A stretch of 64,000 bases of DNA from Clostridia bacterium (GCA_017620455.1 JAFZQK010000022.1:10814-74813), one strand, 5' to 3'; counted from the first letter of the stretch, positions 17,109-25,670 are shown. Numbers and translations are program-made. Notes: a model not told the origin generated them from the letters alone.

Positions 17109-18152
17109 ATGACGAAGAAACTGCTCTGCATCCTGGCGGCGCTGATGCTGCTGGCTGCGCCTGCCCTGACGGAAAACCCGGACACCGGCTCCTGGAGCCA
17201 GATCAACCAGGCCGTGAGCCGCAGCGAGGACTGGCAGCGGTTCGCCGAGGGGGATCAATTCCATCTGGGCGAAATAGCGGCGGTGCAGCCGGGAGACGAT
17301 TTGCTTTCCATCGTGTCCTACGGCACCTATCCCAGCATGGACGGAAGCACCGTCTGCGTGCCCATGGCCATGGAGTTGGCAAGGCAGTGGCTGGGGCTTC
17401 CGGAGGAGGACATGAACGGCTTTGTGAATTTCTCCACCACGCCCTACGCCTACGACCGGCTGATCGAGGGCAAGCCGAATCCCCTTTCCACCGTCAAAAG
17501 CCAGGGGATCATGATGGACGACGTCCATCCCATCGACCTGGTGCTGGCCACCTATCCCAACGCCGACGAGCGCCAGGCCGCGGCGGACGCGGGGGTGGAA
17601 CTGGTGTACGTGCCTTTCTGCTGCGACGCGTTCATCTTCATGGTAAACGATCAGAACCCCGTGGACAGCCTGACGGTGCGGCAGATCCGGGAGATCTATA
17701 CCGGCCAGGTGCTGTCCTGGAGCCAGGTAGGCGGGGAGGAAAGGCCCCTGGACGCCTATCAGCGGCCCCACGGCAGCGGCAGCCAGACGGCCATGGAGGA
17801 AATGGTGATGCAGGGCCTGCAGATGAGCAACGTCACCGAAGCCTATATCTCCGACGGCATGGCCGACGCCATCCGGCAGGTGGGCAATTACGATAACGGT
17901 CCGAGCGCCATTGGCTACAGCTATCTGTATTACGTGAACGAATTGGTGGAGAGCGGCGGCATCAAGGTGCTTGCCATCGACGGCATCGCCCCCACGGACG
18001 AGAACCTGCAGTCCGGCGCCTATCCCTTCACGGTGAATTATTTCGCCGTGTACCGCAAAGGCGATGAAAACACGGAAGCCTTCGTGAATTGGCTGGTCAG
18101 CGACGCGGGCCAGCAGGCCGTGCGCCAGGCGGGGTACGTGCCGCTGAAGTAA
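17109..18152 (+). CDS. PstS-like periplasmic-binding-fold protein, orphan
   Basis: A 347-residue exported protein with signal peptide (residues 5 to 21, LLAAPALT). The body resembles phosphate-type (PBP-like II) binding proteins: VNDQNPVDSLTVRQIREIYTGQ, RPHGSGSQTAM and IGYSYLYYVN are typical of the PstS superfamily, and the end VNWLVSDAGQQAVRQAGYVPL is the usual PstS close. There is no lipobox cysteine and no pstC, pstA or pstB nearby, so it is an unanchored orphan. Ligand is unknown; phosphate is possible but unproved. It starts one base after the stop of the LRR protein, so both are probably one operon. Confidence 0.78.
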   Translation: MTKKLLCILAALMLLAAPALTENPDTGSWSQINQAVSRSEDWQRFAEGDQFHLGEIAAVQPGDDLLSIVSYGTYPSMDGSTVCVPMAMELARQWLGLPEEDMNGFVNFSTTPYAYDRLIEGKPNPLSTVKSQGIMMDDVHPIDLVLATYPNADERQAAADAGVELVYVPFCCDAFIFMVNDQNPVDSLTVRQIREIYTGQVLSWSQVGGEERPLDAYQRPHGSGSQTAMEEMVMQGLQMSNVTEAYISDGMADAIRQVGNYDNGPSAIGYSYLYYVNELVESGGIKVLAIDGIAPTDENLQSGAYPFTVNYFAVYRKGDENTEAFVNWLVSDAGQQAVRQAGYVPLK

Positions 18153-18211
18153 CCGGCATAGAAAACGGAAAACGGGCCATGCTAATCCCGTCAAAAAGGA
18201 GGAGGAAAAGC

Positions 18212-19384
18212 ATGGCTCGTTTTTTGCGTTGGATCGGTATACTTCTGTGCGTGTGCCTGGGATCGGTCTGTTTGGCGCCGGCGGCGCAGGCCGCTTCGCC
18301 GCTGGAGGAGGGCGTCCCCGTGACGCTCACCGCCCCCAGCGCCATCCTGACGGAGGCGGACAGCGGCGCGGTGATCTTTGAAAAGAACGCCGACGACCGG
18401 CGGCCCGCCGCGTCCATCACCAAGCTCATGACCATCCTGATCGTGCTGGAAAAGCTGGAGGCGGGGGAGATCGGCCCGGAGGACAAAATCACCGTTTCCA
18501 CCGCGGCGGCGGCCCAGCCGGGCAGCCAGGCGTTCCTGGACGCGGGGGCGGCGTATCCCCTCAAGGATCTGCTCAAATCCGCCGTGATCGCCAGCGCCAA
18601 CGACAGCGCCGCCGCCTTGGCGGAATACGTGGCCGGGACGGAAGGGGCGTTCGTGACGCTGATGAACGAAAAAGCGGAAGGCCTGGGCCTAAGGAACACC
18701 CATTACGCCAACTGCACGGGTCTGCCAGCCCAAGGGCAGTATACCTGCGCCCGGGACGTGGCGGCCATCTCCCGGGAGGTGGCGAAGCATCCGCTGTATT
18801 TCACCTATTCCTCCACCTGGCTGGATACCCTGACCCATCCCTCCGGCCGGGTGACGGACCTGACCAATACCAACCGTCTTGTGCGGTTCTACCGGGACTG
18901 CGACGGCTTCAAGACCGGCAGCACCGAGGAAGCGAAATACTGCCTGAGCGCCACGGCGGAGAAAAACGGCATGCGCCTGATCGCGGTGGTGCTGGGCGTG
19001 CCCAGCAGCCAGACCCGGTTCGACGAGGCCCGGGCCATGATGGATTGGGGCTTTTCCGCCTTCAGCCGGGTGGAGGTGGCCAAGGCGGGGGACTGGACCG
19101 GCGATACCGTGCCGGTGAAGCTGGGGGCCAGGGACAGCGTGGAAGCGGCCCTGGAAAAAGGGATCAGCATGCTGCTTCGCCCGGGGGAAAAGGAAAAGCT
19201 GACCATGCAGACGGACCTGGTGGAATCCGTGACGGCGCCGGTGCGGCCCGGGCAGGAATTGGGCACGGTGCGCATCCTGCTGGGGGACCGGGTGGTGGCC
19301 CGGGTAAAGGCGGTGGCGGCCAGGGAAGTGCGGATGCCGGGGCTGCTGGAAGGCTTTTTCAGGCTGCTGGAGAACTGGCGCTGA
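18212..19384 (+). CDS. serine D-alanyl-D-alanine carboxypeptidase (S11, DacF/PBP5-type)
   Basis: A 390-residue low-molecular-mass penicillin-binding protein. After a signal peptide (residues 8 to 27) come the three active-site motifs: SITK (S68 to K71), SAND and KTG in GFKTGST. A C-terminal beta-rich domain from about residue 295 ends in an amphipathic segment, LLEGFFRLLENW, which usually anchors PBP5-type enzymes to the membrane. It removes terminal D-Ala. The ATG at 18212 is preceded by AAAAAGGAGGAGG, so earlier in-frame starts inside the previous gene are rejected. Together with two M15 enzymes this makes three putative D,D-carboxypeptidases in 7.3 kb. Confidence 0.94.
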   Translation: MARFLRWIGILLCVCLGSVCLAPAAQAASPLEEGVPVTLTAPSAILTEADSGAVIFEKNADDRRPAASITKLMTILIVLEKLEAGEIGPEDKITVSTAAAAQPGSQAFLDAGAAYPLKDLLKSAVIASANDSAAALAEYVAGTEGAFVTLMNEKAEGLGLRNTHYANCTGLPAQGQYTCARDVAAISREVAKHPLYFTYSSTWLDTLTHPSGRVTDLTNTNRLVRFYRDCDGFKTGSTEEAKYCLSATAEKNGMRLIAVVLGVPSSQTRFDEARAMMDWGFSAFSRVEVAKAGDWTGDTVPVKLGARDSVEAALEKGISMLLRPGEKEKLTMQTDLVESVTAPVRPGQELGTVRILLGDRVVARVKAVAAREVRMPGLLEGFFRLLENWR

Positions 19385-19455
19385 ACCCGGAAAAACAGAC
19401 CGGATATCATAAAATCGCATGAGATTCACGAAAATGTAAAAAATCTGAAATATTA

Positions 19456-19484
19456 TTGACAAAATACAAGAAAAATAATACAAT
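19456..19484 (+). promoter_or_regulatory. sigma-A promoter of the vanW-like gene
   Basis: TTGACA (19456-19461), a 17-base spacer, and TACAAT (19479-19484), in a locally AT-rich stretch between the S11 carboxypeptidase and vanW-like genes. The predicted start near 19491 is compatible with the GTG start at 19524 but leaves little room for the ATG at 19500. Confidence 0.85.
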
Positions 19485-19523
19485 TAAATAGAATCGGGTA
19501 TGTTTAGAAGGGAGGCGCGGCCT

Positions 19524-21122
19524 GTGCGGGGGAAAAACGAGCGGTTTACGCCGGCGCGGCCCGCCTATCCTGAGGATCCTGCTGAAATGGAGATGCGCAG
19601 CCAGGAAGACTGGGCGGATTACCCGGACATGGTGTATCAGGCCCAGGAAGCGGAGGAGGAAGCTTTTGTAAATCCGCCCGCCGTGCCGCCCGAAGCGCCG
19701 GCGCGCAGCCGCCGCGGGATGAACGGGGGCTGGGCGCTGACGGCGCTTGTGTGCATAGGGCTGCTATGTCTCATCGTCTATTCGGTGATTTCCCTGCGCA
19801 GGCCCTACGATACGTTCCGGCAGAAGGCCGCGAAGGTCAATCAGGATGTGATCGCCCAGGGGATCTATGTGGACGGCGTCCACGTGGGGGGCAAAACGAA
19901 GGCGCAGGCGGCCCAGGCCCTGGGCGGCGCCCAGACCGTGTACGGGGGATTGCAGATCGTTGTGCAGGTGGACGGCGAAACCTGGGTGCTGACGGACCGG
20001 GAGCTGCCCCTGGAGCGCAACACCGAGGCGGTGCTGGACGCTGCGTACGCCGTGGGCCGGCAGGGATCGCGGGATACCCTTTCCACCCGGGTGACGCCCT
20101 TTGAATACCGGTATCGGCATCTGTATCATACCGCGGCTTCCCCGGTGGAACTGCATACGGTGGTGACCTACGATCCGGAAAAGGTGCGGGAATTGACGGG
20201 CGTGATCGAGAACCGGATCAACCGGGAGCCCATCGACGCGCAGGTGGCCACCTTTGATTTTGCATCCCGGGCTTTTACCTACCAGCCGGAGCAGCCGGGG
20301 CGGAAAATCGACGGCAACAGCCTGTACAATCAGCTGATCTCCGCCCTGGACCGGCGGGATTACCGGGCGAAGATCGTAATGAGCAGTCAGCCGATCCCCG
20401 CCAAAGTAACGGCGCAGCAGCTGGCGGATTCCTTTTCCCTGATTTCCACCTATACCACCCAGACCACCGCGGACGGCAACCGGAACAATAACGTAAACCT
20501 GGCCGCCAACGCCGTGACGAACACGGCCGTCATGCCCGGGGAAACCTTTTCGTTCAATCAGGCTACGGGCCAGCGCACGGCGGAGAAAGGGTATCTGCCG
20601 GCGGCGGCCATCCTGGGGGGCGCCACGGTGGACGAGATCGGCGGGGGCGTGTGCCAGGTGAGCAGCACGCTGTTCAACGCCGCGGCCATGGCGGATATGA
20701 CCATCCTGAAGCGTACGCCCCACACCTGGCCCAGCAATTATGTGGAAAAGGGCCGGGACGCCACGGTGAACTGGCCCACCCTGGATTTTTCCTTCCGCAA
20801 CGACCGGGACACCCCCGTTTTCATCGTGGCGTATTACCGGCAGCGGGAATGTACGGTGGAAATCTACGGCTGCAGCCTGGGAAGCGGCAATTCCATTACC
20901 CTGGAAACCCAGCTGATCTCCGTGACGGAGCCCCCCGCCGAAGCCCTTTACGAGCAGAACCCGGAATTGCCGCCCGGCACGGTGCAGGAGAAAAAGAAGC
21001 CCCGGACGGGATACGTGGTGGATACCTACCGGGTATACCGGCACAACGGCGTGGAATACAAGCGGGAAAAGCTGTGCACCTCCAATTACCAGATGATCCA
21101 GCAGGTGATCGAGTACAACTGA
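19524..21122 (+). CDS. VanW-family membrane-anchored protein
   Basis: A 532-residue protein with an acidic and proline-rich cytoplasmic N-terminus, one membrane helix (WALTALVCIGLLCLIVYSV) near residue 75, a peptidoglycan-binding-like region with HVGGKTKAQAAQAL, and the VanW domain with MPGETFSFNQATGQR and GGGVCQVSSTLFNAA near residues 340 to 390. A beta-rich, G5-like tail follows. VanW function is unknown; it occurs both in glycopeptide-resistance clusters and generally in Clostridia. GTG at 19524 is chosen because GGGAGG lies eight bases before it, whereas the ATG at 19500 has no ribosome site. TetR follows after 18 bases. Confidence 0.9.
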   Translation: MRGKNERFTPARPAYPEDPAEMEMRSQEDWADYPDMVYQAQEAEEEAFVNPPAVPPEAPARSRRGMNGGWALTALVCIGLLCLIVYSVISLRRPYDTFRQKAAKVNQDVIAQGIYVDGVHVGGKTKAQAAQALGGAQTVYGGLQIVVQVDGETWVLTDRELPLERNTEAVLDAAYAVGRQGSRDTLSTRVTPFEYRYRHLYHTAASPVELHTVVTYDPEKVRELTGVIENRINREPIDAQVATFDFASRAFTYQPEQPGRKIDGNSLYNQLISALDRRDYRAKIVMSSQPIPAKVTAQQLADSFSLISTYTTQTTADGNRNNNVNLAANAVTNTAVMPGETFSFNQATGQRTAEKGYLPAAAILGGATVDEIGGGVCQVSSTLFNAAAMADMTILKRTPHTWPSNYVEKGRDATVNWPTLDFSFRNDRDTPVFIVAYYRQRECTVEIYGCSLGSGNSITLETQLISVTEPPAEALYEQNPELPPGTVQEKKKPRTGYVVDTYRVYRHNGVEYKREKLCTSNYQMIQQVIEYN

Positions 21123-21140
21123 CGAAGGGAGAAATGAGCC

Positions 21141-21833
21141 ATGCTCAAGGGCGATCTGCGCAAGCAGGCCATCGTGGATACCGCGGAGGCGCTGTTTTTT
21201 GAAAAAGGGTACGCCGGGGCCACCATCCAGGATTTCCTGGACCGGCTGAACTGCAGCAAGGGCAGCTTCTACCATCATTACGAATCCAAGCTGCAGGTGC
21301 TTACCGAGCTGTGCCGGCAGAAGGCGGAGAAGGGCTTTGCCGCGTTCCAGGCCCAGGTGTACGACGACAACCTGGACCGGCTCAACGGCCTGATCTATTA
21401 CGCCATGCCCTTCCGGGACGGGGAGGAAGGCACGCTGTCGCTGCTGCTGCCCCTGATCGGGCTGAGCGACGGGCGGGTGGTGCTGGACGCCATGCTGGAC
21501 GCGCAGAAAAAGCTGTTTTTCCCGGAAATGGAAAAGCTGCTGGAATTCCTGCGGGCCCGGGGGGATTTTCATTACACGAAGGCGCTGCTGCCGGAATTGC
21601 TGTGGGACAGCTACACCGCCGTGTACATGCGGCTCATGGAGGAGGCTGCCTTCATCCGCCAGGGCGGCGGCGCCGGCGGGGTGACGCTGATCCTGGAGGC
21701 GGAAAGGTTTTTGTGGGAGCGGCTGCTGGACGCGCCCTTCGCCAGCATGGAGCTGATCCGGGCGGACGAGGTGCTGCGGGTGATCGGCCACGCGGCGAAC
21801 CGGCTGAAATATCAGGAAACCGCGGAGGCCTGA
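21141..21833 (+). CDS. TetR/AcrR-family transcriptional regulator
   Basis: A 230-residue repressor-type protein. Residues 5 to 55 form the TetR helix-turn-helix: AIVDTAEALFFEKGYAGATIQDF, then LNCSKGSFYHHYESK. The remaining helical domain would bind an unknown ligand. It lies 18 bases behind the vanW-like gene, with no promoter of its own visible, and ends at a clear terminator. No operator could be pointed out, so control of vanW or of a distant target is equally possible. Confidence 0.92.
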   Translation: MLKGDLRKQAIVDTAEALFFEKGYAGATIQDFLDRLNCSKGSFYHHYESKLQVLTELCRQKAEKGFAAFQAQVYDDNLDRLNGLIYYAMPFRDGEEGTLSLLLPLIGLSDGRVVLDAMLDAQKKLFFPEMEKLLEFLRARGDFHYTKALLPELLWDSYTAVYMRLMEEAAFIRQGGGAGGVTLILEAERFLWERLLDAPFASMELIRADEVLRVIGHAANRLKYQETAEA

Positions 21834-21849
21834 CGGAAAGACCTTTTTA

Positions 21850-21875
21850 CCCGGCGCGCAGCCGGGCATTTTTTT
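21850..21875 (+). terminator. rho-independent terminator after tetR
   Basis: CCCGGC (21850-21855), loop GCGCA, GCCGGG (21861-21866), then CA and seven T. Its T-run runs straight into the glnS -35 region. Confidence 0.88.
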
Positions 21876-21876
21876 C

Positions 21877-21905
21877 TTGTATTTTTGGGTTTTTCCCGAT
21901 ATAAT
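21877..21905 (+). promoter_or_regulatory. glnS: glnS promoter abutting the tetR terminator
   Basis: TTGTAT (21877-21882), 17-base spacer, and a perfect TATAAT (21900-21905). It begins one base after the terminator T-run, so the two elements are back to back. Confidence 0.75.
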
Positions 21906-21962
21906 GTTGAAAGCGCCTTTCCGGCGCGTATTCACGTATTCTTTTTGAAGGAGGGATCGGCA

Positions 21963-23663
21963 ATGGAAAACGAAAACGCGCGCAGCAACTTCATCTGGGA
22001 CGCCATCGACCAGGATCTGGCGGAGGGCCGCGCCCAGCAGGTGCACACCCGTTTTCCTCCCGAACCCAACGGCTATCCCCACATCGGCCACTGCAAGGCC
22101 CTGGTGACGGATTTCGGCACGGCGGAAAAATACGGCGGGCTGTGCAATTTGCGCTTTGACGACACCAACCCCGCCAAGGAGGACACCGAATACGCGGATG
22201 CCATCAAGCGGGACATCGAATGGCTGGGCTTCCACTGGACCGGCGGGCTGTATTACGCCAGCGATTATTATCAGCGCCTGTACGATATCGCCGAGGATTT
22301 CATCCGGCGGGGCCTTGCCTATGTGGACGAGCTTTCCGCCGATGAAATGCGGGAATACCGGGGCACCCTGACCGCCCCGGGCAAGAATTCCCCCTGGCGG
22401 GACCGGCCCGCGGAAGAAAGCCTGGATCTTTTCCGCCGCATGAAAAACGGCGAATTTCCCGAGGGCCGCTATATCCTCCGGGCGAAGATCGACATGGCGT
22501 CCCCCAACATGAACATGCGGGACCCCGCCATGTACCGCATCCTCTACAAAGAGCACTGGCGCACGGGGAACAAATGGTGCATCTATCCCATGTACGATTT
22601 TGCCCATCCGCTTTCCGACGCCTTCGAGGGCATCACCTTCTCCCTCTGCTCCCTGGAGTTTGAGGATCACCGCCCGCTGTACGACTGGTTTGTGGAAAAG
22701 GCCGGCTTCCGCAAGGGGGACGGCAAGGGTTATTTCGGCCCCCGGCAGATTGAATTTGCCCGGCTCAATATCACCCGCACCCTGATGAGCAAGCGGTATC
22801 TGCGCTACCTGGTGGAGCAGGGCCTGGTCAGCGGCTGGGACGATCCCCGGATGCCCACCCTGTGCGCCATGCGCCGCCGCGGCTATCCCGGCAGCGCCAT
22901 CCGCGCGTTCGTGGATCAGGTGGGCCTGGCGAAGGCTGATTCCACCGTGGACGTACAGATGCTGGACGCCTGCGTGCGCAGCGCCGTGGGCGAAACCGCG
23001 CCCCGGGTCATGGCGGTGCTCAACCCCGTGAAGGTGGTGGTCACCAACGTGCCCGAGGACTGGAGCGACACCCTGACCATGGAAAACCATCCCGATCATC
23101 CCGAAATGGGCGAGCGGCAGGTGACCATCAGCCGGGAAATCTGGATCGAAAGGGAAGATTTCGAGGAAGATCCGCCGAAAAAATTCTTCCGCCTCAAGCC
23201 CGACGGGGAAGTGCGCCTGAAGGGCGCGTACATCATCAAGTGCGAAAACGTGGTGAAGGACGCCGCGGGGAAAATCGAACGCATTGAATGCAGCGTGGAT
23301 CTTTCCTCCCGCTCCGGCTCCGAAGGCGCCGACCGCAAGGTGAAGGGCACCATCCACTGGGTCAACGCCCGGGACTGCGCGGCCTTTGAAGCCCGGCTGT
23401 ACGATCAGCTGATGACCGAGGAATGGGACAGCGCGCCCGCCGAGGAAAAGAAGGACTTTGAATCCTTCCGCCGTTTCCTGAACCCCGATTCCCTGATCGT
23501 GAAGAACGGCTGGTGCGAGCATACCCTGGTGCACGCCAAGGCGGGCGATACCTTCCAGTTCTTGCGCATGGGCTATTTCTGCAAGGACAAGGATTCCACG
23601 GCGGAAAAGAGCGTCTATAACCGCGTGGTGAGCCTGGAGGACAGCTACAAGCCCCAGAAATAA
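21963..23663 (+). CDS. glnS: glutaminyl-tRNA synthetase
   Basis: A 566-residue class I synthetase that charges tRNA-Gln with glutamine. The HIGH motif is H40-I-G-H43 in PEPNGYPHIGH, and the KMSKS-like motif is LMSKRYL. The catalytic core is followed by the two beta-barrel anticodon-binding domains of bacterial GlnRS. The ATG at 21963 has GAAGGAGG upstream. Many Firmicutes lack glnS and make Gln-tRNA by the GatCAB amidotransferase, so the direct route seen here is notable. gltX follows after a palindrome-containing gap. Confidence 0.97.
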   Translation: MENENARSNFIWDAIDQDLAEGRAQQVHTRFPPEPNGYPHIGHCKALVTDFGTAEKYGGLCNLRFDDTNPAKEDTEYADAIKRDIEWLGFHWTGGLYYASDYYQRLYDIAEDFIRRGLAYVDELSADEMREYRGTLTAPGKNSPWRDRPAEESLDLFRRMKNGEFPEGRYILRAKIDMASPNMNMRDPAMYRILYKEHWRTGNKWCIYPMYDFAHPLSDAFEGITFSLCSLEFEDHRPLYDWFVEKAGFRKGDGKGYFGPRQIEFARLNITRTLMSKRYLRYLVEQGLVSGWDDPRMPTLCAMRRRGYPGSAIRAFVDQVGLAKADSTVDVQMLDACVRSAVGETAPRVMAVLNPVKVVVTNVPEDWSDTLTMENHPDHPEMGERQVTISREIWIEREDFEEDPPKKFFRLKPDGEVRLKGAYIIKCENVVKDAAGKIERIECSVDLSSRSGSEGADRKVKGTIHWVNARDCAAFEARLYDQLMTEEWDSAPAEEKKDFESFRRFLNPDSLIVKNGWCEHTLVHAKAGDTFQFLRMGYFCKDKDSTAEKSVYNRVVSLEDSYKPQK

Positions 23664-23727
23664 AGGGGACAAACACAATCAACGAACGATCATGCTCCGG
23701 TCCCGGCATCGCTTTCTTGGAGGGGGC

Positions 23728-23769
23728 GCGGGGGAGACGTTCTTTGGCCCCAAAGAACGTCTCCCCCGC
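23728..23769. repeat. perfect 42-base palindrome between glnS and gltX
   Basis: Two perfect 20-base arms (23728-23747 and 23750-23769) flank a 2-base centre. The outer half is G/C-rich (GCGGGGGAGACG) and the inner half reads TTCTTTGG. No T-run follows on either strand, so it is not an ordinary terminator. It ends 25 bases before the gltX ATG. In RNA it would be a very stable hairpin; in DNA a possible cruciform. A partly similar hairpin (GGGGGAGA, GTTCTTTG) is the terminator at 51061, so the palindrome may belong to a dispersed repeat family; this needs the whole genome. Confidence 0.85.
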
Positions 23770-23794
23770 AAACATAATACAGGAGGTTTTTCTT

Positions 23795-25246
23795 ATGACT
23801 CAAGTCCGCACCCGCTTTGCCCCGTCGCCCACGGGCTTCCTGCACCTGGGCGGCGTGCGCACGGCGCTGTACGCTTACCTGTTCGCCAAGAAAAACGGCG
23901 GCAAATTCATCCTGCGCATCGAGGATACCGACCAGGAGCGCTTCGTTCCCGGCGCCACGGAAGTGATCTACGATACCCTCCGGGACTGCGGCATCCTCTG
24001 GGACGAAGGCCCGGATATCGGCGGCGATTTCGGCCCTTATATCCAAAGCGAGCGCAAGAGCCTGTATCTGCCCTACGCGCAGCAGCTGGTGGAAAAGGGC
24101 GCGGCGTATTACTGCTTCTGCACCAAGGAAGAATTGGACGAAAGGCGCGCCGCGGCGGAAAAACGGGGAGAAGTGTTCAAGTACGACAAGCACTGCCTAA
24201 GCCTTTCCAAAGAGGAGGTGCAGGCAAAGCTGGACGCGGGCGTTCCCTACGTGATCCGCATGAACGCACCCACGGAGGGCAGCACCGGCTATCACGACCT
24301 GGTGTTCGGGGATATGACCTTCCCCAACGCCGACACCATGGACGATATGGTGCTCATCAAGCAGGACGGCATGCCCACCTACAATTTCGCCAACGTCATC
24401 GACGACCATCTGATGGGCATCACCCACGTGATGCGGGGCACGGAATACCTGTCCTCCACCCCCCGGTACAATTTCCTCTACAACGCTTTCGGCTGGGAGA
24501 TCCCCCAGTACATCCACCTGACCACCGTGATGCGGGACGCCCAGCACAAGCTCTCCAAGCGGGACGGGGACGCCTATTACAGCGATTTCATCAATAAGGG
24601 CTTTCTGAAGGAAGCGCTGGTGAATTACCTGGCCCTGGTGGGCTGGAACCCCGGCACGGACCAGGAATTCTTCACCATGGACGAGCTGATCCAGGCCTTC
24701 GACGTGCGGCACCTGAATAAATCCCCGGGCATTTTCGACGTGACCAAGCTGGAGTGGATGAACAGCCAGTACGTGCAGAAGATGGACTTTGAGGATTACC
24801 TGAAAATGGCCGCGCCCTGGTTCGACAAGGCGCTGGCCGGGAAGGGCGCCGACTACCGCCGCCTGGCGGAGCTGATGCAGAGCCGCACGGACATTTTCAG
24901 CCGCATCCCGGAGAAGATCGCGTTCCTGGCGGAAATGCCGGATTACGATACCGCCATCTTCTTCAACAAGAAGCAAAAGAGCGACGAAACGGTGGCCCGG
25001 GAAGTGCTGCCCCTGCTGCTGCCCGTGTTGGAGAGCGTTCCCGAATGGACGGAAGCGGCCATCCACGACGCGGTGATGGCGAAGATCCCCGAATGGGGGA
25101 AGAAGAACGGCCAGGTGCTCTGGCCTATGCGCATCGCCATTTCCGGCCAGGAAAGCACCCCCGGCGGCGCGTTTGAGATCGCCTACCTGCTGGGCAGGGA
25201 GGAAACGCTGCGCCGGCTGCGGGCGTCTATTGCAAAGCTGGGCTGA
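23795..25246 (+). CDS. gltX: glutamyl-tRNA synthetase
   Basis: A 483-residue class I synthetase for tRNA-Glu. The HIGH-type motif is in PSPTGFLHLGG (H17 to G20), RIEDTD follows near 45, and the KMSKS-type motif is KLSKRDGD. The helical anticodon-binding domain occupies the last 170 residues. The ATG at 23795 has AGGAGG nine bases upstream; an open frame extends upstream through the palindrome but lacks family similarity. Presence of glnS next door suggests this enzyme can be discriminating, but this is inferred. Confidence 0.97.
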   Translation: MTQVRTRFAPSPTGFLHLGGVRTALYAYLFAKKNGGKFILRIEDTDQERFVPGATEVIYDTLRDCGILWDEGPDIGGDFGPYIQSERKSLYLPYAQQLVEKGAAYYCFCTKEELDERRAAAEKRGEVFKYDKHCLSLSKEEVQAKLDAGVPYVIRMNAPTEGSTGYHDLVFGDMTFPNADTMDDMVLIKQDGMPTYNFANVIDDHLMGITHVMRGTEYLSSTPRYNFLYNAFGWEIPQYIHLTTVMRDAQHKLSKRDGDAYYSDFINKGFLKEALVNYLALVGWNPGTDQEFFTMDELIQAFDVRHLNKSPGIFDVTKLEWMNSQYVQKMDFEDYLKMAAPWFDKALAGKGADYRRLAELMQSRTDIFSRIPEKIAFLAEMPDYDTAIFFNKKQKSDETVAREVLPLLLPVLESVPEWTEAAIHDAVMAKIPEWGKKNGQVLWPMRIAISGQESTPGGAFEIAYLLGREETLRRLRASIAKLG

Positions 25247-25298
25247 TGCAACGATTGAAAAAACGGCGGAAAATGATAAGATTTTTCCATCCGATCCC

Positions 25299-25327
25299 TT
25301 GCAAACGGGAAATCTATGCGGTATAAT
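25299..25327 (+). promoter_or_regulatory. promoter of the HPr-like gene
   Basis: TTGCAA (25299-25304), 17-base spacer, TATAAT (25322-25327), then a GAGGAGG ribosome site before the ATG at 25354. Confidence 0.85.
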
Positions 25328-25353
25328 AGCGATAATTGAGGAGGTGCGCGAAC

Positions 25354-25581
25354 ATGAAATCCATTCCCATCCGGCTGAATTATGCCGAGGAAGTCAAGGC
25401 GTTTGTCAATACGGTGAACCGGTATCCTTACGAAGTGGACCTGCGGGCGGGCCGCCATGTGGTGGATGCCAAGTCCATTCTGGGCATTTTCTCCCTGGAT
25501 CTGAGCAAGCCCATCACGCTGGACGTGTACGACGACAACTGCGACGATCTGGTGGCCGATATTCAGCAGTTCACCATTTAA
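25354..25581 (+). CDS. HPr-like protein lacking the phosphorylation histidine
   Basis: A 75-residue protein with the HPr fold pattern: KSIPIRLNYAEEVKAFV, then DAKSILGIFSLDLSKPITLDV, the segment that in real HPr includes the serine helix. The N-terminal loop that should read NxHARPA instead reads EVDLRAGRHVV, so the PTS phosphate-accepting histidine is not in place; S49-like serine in DAKSILG is retained. It is therefore more likely regulatory or a degenerate carrier than a sugar PTS component. It has its own promoter and terminator and precedes yqfC. Confidence 0.8.
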   Translation: MKSIPIRLNYAEEVKAFVNTVNRYPYEVDLRAGRHVVDAKSILGIFSLDLSKPITLDVYDDNCDDLVADIQQFTI

Positions 25582-25597
25582 CCGGTGCGGAACATCC

Positions 25598-25632
25598 CGG
25601 GGGCGGCATAATCGTCGCCCCCGTTCTTTTTT
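25598..25632 (+). terminator. terminator after the HPr-like gene
   Basis: CGGGGGCG (25598-25605) pairs with CGCCCCCG (25616-25623), followed by TTCTTTTTT. It isolates the HPr-like gene from yqfC. Confidence 0.88.
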
Positions 25633-25670
25633 GCCGCAAAAACGGCATATACTGCCCCGAGGTGATGGGC

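Noticed and set aside
19500..19523. ATG at 19500 as start of the VanW-family gene
   Set aside because: It has no ribosome binding site and almost no leader; the GTG at 19524 has GGGAGG eight bases upstream.
12102..21122. Glycopeptide-resistance (van) cluster
   Set aside because: VanY- and VanW-type genes are present but vanH, a VanA/B-type ligase, vanX and vanRS are not, so resistance cannot be claimed.
25268..25290. GGAAAA...TTTTCC inverted repeat after gltX as terminator
   Set aside because: The stem is AT-rich with no GC core, so a working rho-independent terminator is doubtful.
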